The notes under the pieces were generated by a model that searched no databases, was not told the DNA's origin, and saw only the letters and a program-made list of their open reading frames with translations. The position numbers and the translations under genes are program-made. A stretch of DNA of 64,000 bases from Pseudomonas pharyngis (lineage in GTDB: Bacteria; Pseudomonadota; Gammaproteobacteria; Pseudomonadales; Pseudomonadaceae), in assembly GCF_021602345.1 (NCBI RefSeq), contig NZ_BQID01000008.1:62001-126000 (forward strand). Reading direction: 5' to 3'. This document shows positions 36,522 through 44,996 of the stretch, in pieces; position 1 is the first letter of the stretch, and the number at the start of each line of letters is the position of its first letter.

Positions 36522-37283
36522 ATGAACTCTGTACTCGTGCTCGGCGACTCTCACGCTTTGGTTTTCAGCTCCGAACAAATGAGAGGCTTGTTTCCCGAAC
36601 ATTCCTTCGAGGTCATATCCGTCGGCGGAGCTACGGTATCCGGATTGAAGAATCCGAATGCCGTCACTCAAGCCATGCCGCAATATCTCGCCGCACTGCA
36701 AGCCACCACCGCAAACACAGTCATCGTAATGCTGGGTGAGGTCGATACAGGGTTTGTAATTTGGTACCGGGCACAAAAACATGGCAGCTCGGTCGAGCAA
36801 ATGTTGGCGCAAGCCGTTGGCAATTACCAAAACCTGCTGCGGGATATAGCGAAGAAATTTCAAGTGATCTGCATCAGCACTCCTCTTCCGACTATCCGTG
36901 ACGACATGCAGTGGGGAGATGTTGCCAACTTGCGAAAAGAAGTAACCGCTTCCCTGTCCCAACGGACGCAACTGACTAAAGAGTTCAACTCGCTCATGGA
37001 AAATTTTTGCCTTAAAACAGGCATAAGCCACCTGAACTTTGATGAGCTTTCCACTGATGAGTTGGGTCAGCTTAAAGAAACCCTACGCAACCCGGACCCC
37101 AACGACCATCACTATGATCAGACAGCGCACGCGAAGATGATAGAACCCCTTCTAAAGCCTGTGCTGCTGCACAGCAAAACCGACAAACAACTTGCTGCTG
37201 AACCAGAAACTGCCATCGCGCCCCCTGATGAAAACAACTCATTAATTGGTAATCTAGTGAGAATATTTCTTCGCAGGAAATAA
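36522..37283 (+). CDS. SGNH/GDSL-type hydrolase-like protein in the O-polysaccharide locus
   Basis: 253 residues. It opens with VLVLGDSHALVF, a block I with the candidate nucleophile serine, and ends its fold with DPNDHHYDQTAHAKM, which supplies a candidate Asp/His pair. GEVDTGFVIWYR lies where block III is expected, but the usual GxND is replaced. No signal peptide, so it is cytoplasmic as drawn. It could act as an esterase or acyltransferase on a sugar or lipid-linked glycan. It is 134 bases after the flavoprotein gene in the same direction and ends at a strong terminator. Confidence 0.7.
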   Translation: MNSVLVLGDSHALVFSSEQMRGLFPEHSFEVISVGGATVSGLKNPNAVTQAMPQYLAALQATTANTVIVMLGEVDTGFVIWYRAQKHGSSVEQMLAQAVGNYQNLLRDIAKKFQVICISTPLPTIRDDMQWGDVANLRKEVTASLSQRTQLTKEFNSLMENFCLKTGISHLNFDELSTDELGQLKETLRNPDPNDHHYDQTAHAKMIEPLLKPVLLHSKTDKQLAAEPETAIAPPDENNSLIGNLVRIFLRRK

Positions 37284-37310
37284 AAAACCCGTTGATCACT
37301 CAACGGGTTT
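37282..37310. terminator. Bidirectional terminator between convergent O-polysaccharide operons
   Basis: Perfect 11-bp stem AAACCCGTTGA (37285-37295) with its complement (37300-37310), loop TCAC. T-rich sequence follows on both strands, strongest on the minus strand. Confidence 0.92.
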
Positions 37311-37351
37311 GTTCGATTAGCTGACAGCAGCCGCGGATCGGCGCACGCCTC

Positions 37352-38332
37352 TCACGCAATTCTTGAGGATGGGCTCTCTTCCAGCCATTGTACAAACCGC
37401 TCGAGCCCCTGCTCGAAGCTGACGGCAGGCGTCCATCCTAACGAACGCTTGGCTCGCTCGATGCACAAAACACTCACAGGCACGTCAAACCCTCGGGCGG
37501 CCATGTACTGCCGATTCGCCTCACGCCCCGTAATCTTTTCAATCGCATCCAGCAACTCATTCAAACTGTGCCCAAGACCAGAGCCAATATTGAACACGTG
37601 TTCATCGGCAGAGCACTCAATAGACGCCAGCAAGGCTTGTACAACATCAGCGACATGAATGTAGTCACGAACCACCGACCCATCGCCCCAGATTTCAATG
37701 GGTTCACCGCGCAGGACTTTACCCAGAAAAACTGCGACAGCACCTTGGCTGGAATGGGTTCGCTGCCCTTCTCCATACGGATTGGCCAATCGCAAGACGG
37801 TGTAATCAAGGCCATGCAGGCGATGAAAAAGTGCCAGATATTTCTCGATTGCCAATTTCGCAATCCCGTACGAACACGCAGGATCAGTAGGATGCGTTTC
37901 GGGAATCGGCACCTGCAGGGGATCACCGTAAACGGTTCCTCCCGATGACACGAAAACGATCTTCTTGATACCGGCCTCGACGGCGAGGTTCAACAAGCGA
38001 ACGGTTCCCACGAGATTACTCTCAATATCAAACACTGGATCTGCGTTCGATGATTTAGGCAACGTCGTCGACACAAGGTGGTAACAGACATCACAGTCTC
38101 TTAATGCTTCGGTTATATCGGCCTCACTGGTGAAATCGCCTTCATACAACTCGAAACGTGTATCCGCTGTGTGCGATTCACCAAGCGCCACAACGTTAGG
38201 CCGATCAAAGCAGCGCACAGCATGCCCCTGCTCCAGCAATGCCTCTATCAGGTGGGTACCGATGAAGCCGCGACCGCCCAATACCAACGTCCGCAATCCT
38301 GAGGAAGTCGAGGTGTTCTCGGATGTGTTCAA
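37352..38332 (-). CDS. NAD-dependent sugar epimerase/dehydratase (extended SDR)
   Basis: About 326 residues. Rossmann motif GGRGFIGTHL near residue 17, catalytic SSGGTVYG and YGIAK (Tyr/Lys), and DYIHVADVVQAL, as in GalE-type nucleotide-sugar epimerases. The substrate is not determined; UDP-hexose 4-epimerisation is the simplest guess. The start is uncertain: there is no in-frame ATG near the Rossmann fold. The TTG at 38332 is preceded by GGAG at good spacing and overlaps the stop of the small upstream frame, so it was chosen; the open frame extends upstream to another TTG at 38458. Last gene of the wzm-wzt operon. Confidence 0.88.
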   Translation of the reverse strand: MNTSENTSTSSGLRTLVLGGRGFIGTHLIEALLEQGHAVRCFDRPNVVALGESHTADTRFELYEGDFTSEADITEALRDCDVCYHLVSTTLPKSSNADPVFDIESNLVGTVRLLNLAVEAGIKKIVFVSSGGTVYGDPLQVPIPETHPTDPACSYGIAKLAIEKYLALFHRLHGLDYTVLRLANPYGEGQRTHSSQGAVAVFLGKVLRGEPIEIWGDGSVVRDYIHVADVVQALLASIECSADEHVFNIGSGLGHSLNELLDAIEKITGREANRQYMAARGFDVPVSVLCIERAKRSLGWTPAVSFEQGLERFVQWLEESPSSRIA

Positions 38333-38601
38333 TGTAGTCTCCAATGCTTTAGAGGCTTGATTTGCTTGGGGATGAGCAGTCGGCCAAGCACTGCGCAGAT
38401 CAGCCCGTTCAAAGCGCTGCAAATAAAAAATGTAGCAGTGACAGCCCAGGCAGAACAAAGCAACTCGTTGGTGAGGTTGCGCATGAAGGGCCTGGGCCTG
38501 ACCGCCCTTGGCCCAAGCCCCCGCATGCTGGCCTCAATTCTCCCAACGTCGTCTGAAAATCTGACGGCGAACCGGTACAGACTCGCAACCAGCCTGGTCA
38601 C
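38329..38601 (-). CDS. Candidate small membrane protein between the giant enzyme and the epimerase
   Basis: 90 codons in the operon direction. GTG at 38601 overlaps the stop of the 1626-residue enzyme (GTGA), and its own TGA overlaps the TTG start proposed for the epimerase (TTGA). The C-terminal half carries one hydrophobic segment (AWAVTATFFICSALNGLICA, about 52-71). I recognise no family. The two overlaps would explain an otherwise odd 265-base gap within the operon, but the basic N-terminal half could also be decayed or non-coding DNA. Confidence 0.4.
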   Translation of the reverse strand: MTRLVASLYRFAVRFSDDVGRIEASMRGLGPRAVRPRPFMRNLTNELLCSAWAVTATFFICSALNGLICAVLGRLLIPKQIKPLKHWRLH

Positions 38602-41600
38602 TCCTTTCGGGCTTTGATATCGCGCTCGAATAAACTAACGTACTGCGCCGCGACCGCATCGATTCGATAGCGATTGGAAACCTCTTTCACCCGCCCGAAC
38701 GCCTCGCGGTACTTTGCGTTGTCGCTAGCAAAACCGGCGATCACTTTTGCAGTCTGCTCGATCGGTACTTCCCAATCTTCAAGGGCGATCACCTCACCGG
38801 CGATCTGATCTCCAATTGTCAGCATGTTTCGGATGTCGCCGACTTCGGACGCGATGTAGGGCTTACCCGCGAAGAGACAGTCAACGATCGTTAGAGGAAA
38901 ACTCTCGGACTTGAATTTGGTCAGCATAATGCCCATGTCGGCCGCCGCGTAATGTCCGACCGAGTCCTTGCTGAATCCGGTCAGGCAGACAAAGTCAGGT
39001 ACGCCAACGCGGCAATATTCGTCATACACAGGCCCGTTACCGACCAGTAACAAACGTATGTCCACTCCCGAAATCGCGCGCGCCAGGGTTACGGCCTCAA
39101 TGGCTTCGTCCCAGCCTTTGTCAGGTATTGCCCGACTGACGCAGCAAAGTACGAAAGCGTCCTGCGCAATGCCCAACTGCTCACGCTCGACTGGCACGAC
39201 GGTAGGAGGCTGAAGGCCATTAGGCACTTTGATGAAACGCCCGGAGTCTTCCTCATATAGCGAGAAATTCACGAACGGACCAATATTCTTCTCAGCTGTA
39301 TAAACCCAGGTAGTCACCTCTCGATTTGCCGCTTTGAGCTGCTCCTCAGTCACCGCGAAAGCGTCGCCGTGCTCAATCATGCCGTGCAACGATGCAACAT
39401 GAGAGCCTAACTGCGAAAACACTCCAGGCAGGCTTATCGGATACTTCTGAATATGCCATTGGTGACTATTCAAGGCTTCGATACCAAACTCGCTGATTAG
39501 CGACTTGACCTCATCAAGATCATTTGTTTCGACCAGCGGTACATCCGCGCGCAACATACGGCGAACCCCGTCCTCGCGCGCCGTCAGGCCGGCACTCAGC
39601 AGGATCACCGAGTATCCTTGACGCTTGAATTCGTTCGCCAGGCGTATTGGCAGAATTTCCGCGCCACCCGGGTAGAAACCAATGGTTGACACCATAATGT
39701 TCGGAGTTCGGTTGGCACGCGCCGCAAAAATAGCATCGCGACCATACCAGGCGTAGAACTCCTCTTGAGAGTTGTTGACGTTGATGTCGTAAAGTCGCCG
39801 ACTACTTTCCTCACAAAGCTCGAGCACCGAAAGCGGTACGTTGTACAACGCCTGTACGGTGCGGCTGGCGATACCGAGTTCTCGATAAAAGACCTCTCGC
39901 TTATAGGTCTGCTGGGCAGCGCTGCCAACGTAACGACGGAAAAAGTTGGTACCGTCTACCGAATAGGCAACCTTGCCACCGCGAATTAGATGAAGGTAGA
40001 AGACCCAGTCGCCAGCCACTCGCATGGACAGCCACTCTTCATCATCGAGCAAAGGCAGATCTACAGGACGTTTGAATACAACACCGCTGGCATTAGGAAT
40101 CGTATTTTTGATCCCCAATGCGTAGCGCACTTCACTGTGAGCAGTATCTACATACGATTCCGCCCACTTCTCTGCGCACTCCAGGTCACTCACGTACTTA
40201 TGGAATTCGCCTTCCTGAACGACTTCATCGCTGGTGACAAACTCGCAGCGAGCGTAGGCGAGCATGACTGCTTCATCATCAAAACAACGCACAAGTGCCT
40301 GAAGAAAATTTTCATCGCAGTAATCGTCGCTCTCGGCAACCCACACGAGATCGCCGGTCGCCGCTTTGATACCTTTGGACCATTGTCTGAAAACACCACC
40401 GGAATTGGTGTCATTGAACAATGTGGTCGTTACGTCTGGGAACTTTTGCGCATACTCGTTCAATACCGAGCGGCTTTCGTCAGACGAACAGTCATCCATC
40501 AAGATGACTTCAAAATTCCGGTAGGTTTGGCCATAGATACTGTCCAGACGCTTACGCAGAAAACGCTCGTGGTTATAATTCGGCACAATCACCGAAACTT
40601 TAGGCATTAACGTCTTCGACTTGATTGCCAGCAAGCCGCGACTTGTCTCATTGACGCGACCAAAACCTGCAACTCTGTCAGGTTCCAGAAACAGCCCGTG
40701 ACTCCAGTCGTTCCAGGCATTGACGAACACCAGCTGCCGATCCTTCGAGTGCCTGGTCTTGGCGCTGGTGATCGCAGCATCCAGCCAGCGACGGTACTCG
40801 CGAGCACAAAAGCGCGTGTACACCAGCGGCGATTTTGCAGCGTATGCAGACTCATCCCTGGCCAGAGTAATACCGTTGAAAACAGGGAACGAGTGCGATT
40901 GGGAATTTTCCGCTCGCGTGATGCCATTCGCCACTATGACCGAATAGGGAACAGCGGCAATCCCGTTCTTCTGTTGTGGCGAAAAAGTGCCGATTTCACC
41001 CTTGAGAGGCTCCACAGGCAGGTCCAGAACGGCATCGCATAGCTGAGACAGTTTTCCGTTCCAGATGCCATCGTCTACCTGTGCCGATTGAGCAATCAGG
41101 TAGGCCTTGATGTCTAGCTGGGAAAGTCGATCGCGTAAATCGCTGAGCGCCTCGAAATTGTTGGGTGTCGAGCATTCGACAACAACCACCGGACGCCCTT
41201 CGACACGCAGATATCGCCGATCACGAACAGCTTCTCGCAGACGAGCAGGCAAGTTTTCTTCTTGCGCTGAAATTCGGACGCAAAATTGGAAGTCAATGTT
41301 CTTGTGATCGAGAAATACGTCCACAGGCTGTTGTGGACAATCAGCACCAGCATGACTATCCCATTGGAAACAAAAGCCGTAAAGCCCGTGACTTTTGGCC
41401 AAACGGACTTGTTTTTCCAACACCTCGCTGTCGAGTGGATCATAAAATCCGAGATAGTCATTCGGCAGCAACTGAGCCCCACCCTTGGAAGAAGAACGCG
41501 CGTCGCGCAACTTGTCCCAATGCGGCAAAACATATAGAGCAAAAAGTTTAATGCTGCTCCCGGAAAAACCGAAACGGACGTCATCTTCATAACGAATGGC

Positions 41601-43478
41601 CGCGCCAGGCACCGTAATCCGCTGCTCCGAAGCACCCGAAACAACGTAGTGCCAGAACGGATTTATATTAGCTGCCTGGATATCCTTATACGTCTCAAGA
41701 TAGCCAACAGTATCAAAATCATCGGAAGGGTTTTTTCCTTCATACCAGCCGAAACCGCAATAATGGCGAATCGGATCCAGGTTGAGTTTCTTCAGCTCTG
41801 GATACATCGCCAGATAATAATCGGCATCAAACATTCCAGAATTTCTAATGGCTTCAGCTTGTGCCGCAATGATTTCCGGAGAGACCTGTTGGAAAACAAT
41901 AGGCCTGGCCTCTGCCTCTACACGTTTTTTCCGCGTCCAGGTACGGACATGGCCAGCGATAGAGCGCCCTTCCAACCGGCCGTTGCTCAGATAGTGAACC
42001 AGCGGATTTACAGCAGCAGCGGCAACATCCGGATAGTCTCGGAGGTATTTTTCGTTACTGAAAAAAGCGGAAGGGTTGCGCCCCTCCTTCCACCCATCAT
42101 TAAGATAGTGCACGAGTGGATCGACGCCCTGATCTTTAACGTCAGGATTCTGTGTAAGGTAGTAGCTGTTATCAAACAGCTCACTGGCGCCCAACAGACT
42201 GATAGCGGACTCATCAACCCGCGCGCGACGCTCTCTCAGGACCTGGATTGCCTTGCCCAGTGACGTATTGCTCAACCGGCGCAATGTCCGACGAGCCAGC
42301 ACACCGCTTCTGCGCAGTGGCAACGTTACCCGCCATGAGCGAGACTCATAGGCTTTCTGCAGCTCTTGTCGGGCGGCAGCCACTTCAGCATCTTTTTGCA
42401 GCTGAATCCTGGCAATCTCTTCCTCACCCACAACAAGCTGAGTCTTCAGGTTGTCGATCTGGCGGGTGAGCTTGTCGATTTCGGCCTCACGTTTTTCCGC
42501 AACAAGACGAAATTCGGTGATCTGCGTTGCACTTTCAGCAGCGTAAGCATCCAGCGAAGCGATTTTCGCCTCAAGCGTGGCCACAGTCTGACCCAGGGCA
42601 ACAATACGTGCGCTGCGTTCGCCGAGGGATTGGTGGCGCCCTCTGATTAGCTTGATCGCTCGCAAAGCAAGCATCAATTCATCATGCGTAAACGTTTCCT
42701 TGGCTTTCGGCGGCTCGGTGTCGTAACCCAATACCGCAAAATCCTCGGCGTACAAAGTCCGGATCAAACTGGCACTGCGCTCTGTCACGAACTCGGGAAG
42801 ATAGGGAATCAGACTTTCATTTGCGCGACGGTCGGCGAAGGGGTCGGGAATAAATTCACCCAAATGCTCGGCCAACGCTTTGCTAAGCCGAGGAGCCTCT
42901 TCAATTTTGGTCAGTACGCTGTAGCTGATCAGATCAGGGCGCAGCAACATGACCTGAGGCGTCCAATGCTGGTCCCAGTAGGTTGGCGCTTCCTGACTGG
43001 CAAGATGCTCAAGAAAGCCCTCAAATGCCAAGGCAATATCATTAGCGTCTCTGAGCGGCTGGTGATAAAAATCACGCTGAAGATAGGGCCCAACCTGCTG
43101 TGGTTCCTGCAACAGCAATTTCGACTGCCACGCCGAAAAAATTCGCTTGTAAGGGTTTCTCACCACAGCGAAGCGAAAATACGAGTCCGACGTCAGGGCT
43201 TCACGCAGCTCGGCGGGAGCAAGCCCTGTAACATGCGGCGCAACCCTGTGCATCTCGTGGACGATTTGATCCGGGTTGCTTTCAGCACTATCAGTGATCT
43301 CGCTAAGCGCCTTCGAGCAGCCTACCAGCGATGCAAACCACCATTTAAGGGACGTACATGCAACTTTCGGGGTGCTTACGTAAAAGAGCTTGTGCTGCTC
43401 CGAACGATAGCCACTCCAGCGGAGATAGTTAAATACTGCGGCTTCGTCACTTGGTGGCCAATCACTGATATTTAGCAT
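38598..43478 (-). CDS. Giant multidomain enzyme: sulfotransferase - coiled coil - WbsX-like - GT2 - GT4
   Basis: 1626 residues in one uninterrupted frame. Residues 28-255: PAPS-dependent sulfotransferase, with the 5'-phosphosulfate loop VSTPKVACTSLK (34-45) and 3'-phosphate motif RNPYKRIFSAW (107-117). 285-375: coiled coil. 430-505 and 545-618: four copies of a motif like YYL..NPDV...DPLVHYL..GW.EGRNPS. About 640-950: WbsX/GH99-like domain ending FVNAWNDWSHGLFLEPD. 958-1180: GT2 glycosyltransferase (VSVIVPNYN, then WVAESDD). 1258-1615: GT4 glycosyltransferase (GFYPGGAEILP, FSKDSVGHYAAADMGIMLTKFKSESFPL shown in part). No signal peptide; probably cytoplasmic at the membrane. It probably extends and sulfates the O-polysaccharide exported by Wzm/Wzt. 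The ribosome-binding site before ATG 43478 is weak. Confidence 0.93.
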   Translation of the reverse strand: MLNISDWPPSDEAAVFNYLRWSGYRSEQHKLFYVSTPKVACTSLKWWFASLVGCSKALSEITDSAESNPDQIVHEMHRVAPHVTGLAPAELREALTSDSYFRFAVVRNPYKRIFSAWQSKLLLQEPQQVGPYLQRDFYHQPLRDANDIALAFEGFLEHLASQEAPTYWDQHWTPQVMLLRPDLISYSVLTKIEEAPRLSKALAEHLGEFIPDPFADRRANESLIPYLPEFVTERSASLIRTLYAEDFAVLGYDTEPPKAKETFTHDELMLALRAIKLIRGRHQSLGERSARIVALGQTVATLEAKIASLDAYAAESATQITEFRLVAEKREAEIDKLTRQIDNLKTQLVVGEEEIARIQLQKDAEVAAARQELQKAYESRSWRVTLPLRRSGVLARRTLRRLSNTSLGKAIQVLRERRARVDESAISLLGASELFDNSYYLTQNPDVKDQGVDPLVHYLNDGWKEGRNPSAFFSNEKYLRDYPDVAAAAVNPLVHYLSNGRLEGRSIAGHVRTWTRKKRVEAEARPIVFQQVSPEIIAAQAEAIRNSGMFDADYYLAMYPELKKLNLDPIRHYCGFGWYEGKNPSDDFDTVGYLETYKDIQAANINPFWHYVVSGASEQRITVPGAAIRYEDDVRFGFSGSSIKLFALYVLPHWDKLRDARSSSKGGAQLLPNDYLGFYDPLDSEVLEKQVRLAKSHGLYGFCFQWDSHAGADCPQQPVDVFLDHKNIDFQFCVRISAQEENLPARLREAVRDRRYLRVEGRPVVVVECSTPNNFEALSDLRDRLSQLDIKAYLIAQSAQVDDGIWNGKLSQLCDAVLDLPVEPLKGEIGTFSPQQKNGIAAVPYSVIVANGITRAENSQSHSFPVFNGITLARDESAYAAKSPLVYTRFCAREYRRWLDAAITSAKTRHSKDRQLVFVNAWNDWSHGLFLEPDRVAGFGRVNETSRGLLAIKSKTLMPKVSVIVPNYNHERFLRKRLDSIYGQTYRNFEVILMDDCSSDESRSVLNEYAQKFPDVTTTLFNDTNSGGVFRQWSKGIKAATGDLVWVAESDDYCDENFLQALVRCFDDEAVMLAYARCEFVTSDEVVQEGEFHKYVSDLECAEKWAESYVDTAHSEVRYALGIKNTIPNASGVVFKRPVDLPLLDDEEWLSMRVAGDWVFYLHLIRGGKVAYSVDGTNFFRRYVGSAAQQTYKREVFYRELGIASRTVQALYNVPLSVLELCEESSRRLYDINVNNSQEEFYAWYGRDAIFAARANRTPNIMVSTIGFYPGGAEILPIRLANEFKRQGYSVILLSAGLTAREDGVRRMLRADVPLVETNDLDEVKSLISEFGIEALNSHQWHIQKYPISLPGVFSQLGSHVASLHGMIEHGDAFAVTEEQLKAANREVTTWVYTAEKNIGPFVNFSLYEEDSGRFIKVPNGLQPPTVVPVEREQLGIAQDAFVLCCVSRAIPDKGWDEAIEAVTLARAISGVDIRLLLVGNGPVYDEYCRVGVPDFVCLTGFSKDSVGHYAAADMGIMLTKFKSESFPLTIVDCLFAGKPYIASEVGDIRNMLTIGDQIAGEVIALEDWEVPIEQTAKVIAGFASDNAKYREAFGRVKEVSNRYRIDAVAAQYVSLFERDIKARKE

Positions 43479-43622
43479 TTACGTCATAAACCTTATGAAT
43501 ATGCTGCAGCGCAGCATCAAACTTCCAAGTCCATTATTCCATTACACAAGTCAACAACACCGCGTTTGACTCGTAACTTCGAATCGGGCGGACGGCTGGT
43601 TCCTTCAGCCGCCGGCCGATCA

Positions 43623-44996
43623 TCAAATCGTAGCTTTTCCACCGACTTGCGCATGAGGTGCGCTCGTCATCAAATCCACATAACCAAAGGAATTGAGCTT
43701 GTCCTCGGATACAACTCTAAACATGATTGCATCCATAATCCTGTGAGCGCAGTTCGGTTCCTGATTTGACCAGACTCCGCCACCCACAAAATAAACACCC
43801 GGCAGTAAATTCATCTGGAAAGAGAATTTGACGTTAAAGTCGCTACCCGCAGCGACAGGCTCGAAATAGGTTCCATCCTCAGGGAAGCGCTGGCCGGTTA
43901 CGACGGCACCCGAAACATTTCGTATATGAATGCCCCAGTAGGTCGCGTCAAGACTGTCGGTGAAATGACCGGCCACCTGGACCTGGTAGGGACTTCCCGC
44001 CTTTAACACGTTCACTTGATGTCCGTCGGCATCAAGGATGGAGAATGAGGTGATTTCCGCCCCTTGAGTCGGATAGACCGCAGTAGTCTCAGGCACCAGC
44101 CCGGAATCGAACGAGTCACTCGATAACTGCGTGGGGGAGACGGGACGCTTCTCGACCGTTTTCTGGAGATCGACATTTTCTCCAGTCTTGTCCGCTACCA
44201 AATAAGCCTCAACCAGCCGTTTGTACTCTGCCTGAGGAGCATAAATCAGCTTTTGGTATGCTCTGACCGCTTGCGGGGCTGCACCGTACATCAGCCTGAC
44301 ACCGTGGTCGAGCAACAGGGTTCGGTCGCACAACTCGATGATGCTCGATGCCGAGTGCGAAACAAACAATATGGACGTACCCCTGCTTTTCAGCTCTTCC
44401 ATTCGCGCAAAGCACTTGCGCTGAAATTTTTCGTCGCCGACCGCGAGCGCCTCATCAACAATAAAGATATCCGGATCAATCATCGCTTGAACGGCAAACG
44501 CCAATCGCACGACCATACCGCTTGAATAACTTTTTACTGGCTGTTCGATAAACTCGCCGATATCCGCAAAGGCCGCAATTTCGTCGAACCGCTGATCGAT
44601 CTCTTCCCGGGCAAGCCCAAGCACAGCAGCATTCATGTAAACGTTGTCACGCCCGGTAAACTCGGGATCGAATCCCGATCCAAGCTCAAGCAAGGCAGCA
44701 ATGCGTCCGTGGGTCTGAACGGTGCCGGTCGTGGGGTTCAAGGTGCCACAAATCATCTGCAGCAGGGTGGACTTGCCACTGCCATTGCAACCGATGATCC
44801 CGACCGTTTCCCCCCTCTTCACTTCGAAGGAAACGTCGCGCAAAGCCCAGAACTCTCGGTAAAACCGACTTGGCTGCATGCGCGCCGTTGCCTGGAGACG
44901 AGGCACGATAAACTGCTTCAGCCGGTCACGCGGCTGATCATAAATTTCGTAGCACTTGCTCAGGTTCTCAACCTTAATCGCGACTTCAGAGGACAT
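43623..44996 (-). CDS. wzt: O-polysaccharide ABC exporter ATPase Wzt with C-terminal carbohydrate-binding domain
   Basis: 457 residues. Nucleotide-binding domain 1-260: Walker A GCNGSGKST near 75, signature YSSGM near 160, Walker B FIVDEALAVGD, and H-loop SHSAS. Residues about 300-457 form an extra domain with beta-strand pattern (ITSFSILDADGH, VAGHFTDSL, GVYFVGGGVWS) matching Wzt_C, which in E. coli O8/O9a binds the modified non-reducing end of the chain. This implies that export recognises a terminal cap. ATG 44996 overlaps the wzm end by 11 bases. The chain terminator recognised here is unknown. Confidence 0.94.
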   Translation of the reverse strand: MSSEVAIKVENLSKCYEIYDQPRDRLKQFIVPRLQATARMQPSRFYREFWALRDVSFEVKRGETVGIIGCNGSGKSTLLQMICGTLNPTTGTVQTHGRIAALLELGSGFDPEFTGRDNVYMNAAVLGLAREEIDQRFDEIAAFADIGEFIEQPVKSYSSGMVVRLAFAVQAMIDPDIFIVDEALAVGDEKFQRKCFARMEELKSRGTSILFVSHSASSIIELCDRTLLLDHGVRLMYGAAPQAVRAYQKLIYAPQAEYKRLVEAYLVADKTGENVDLQKTVEKRPVSPTQLSSDSFDSGLVPETTAVYPTQGAEITSFSILDADGHQVNVLKAGSPYQVQVAGHFTDSLDATYWGIHIRNVSGAVVTGQRFPEDGTYFEPVAAGSDFNVKFSFQMNLLPGVYFVGGGVWSNQEPNCAHRIMDAIMFRVVSEDKLNSFGYVDLMTSAPHAQVGGKATI

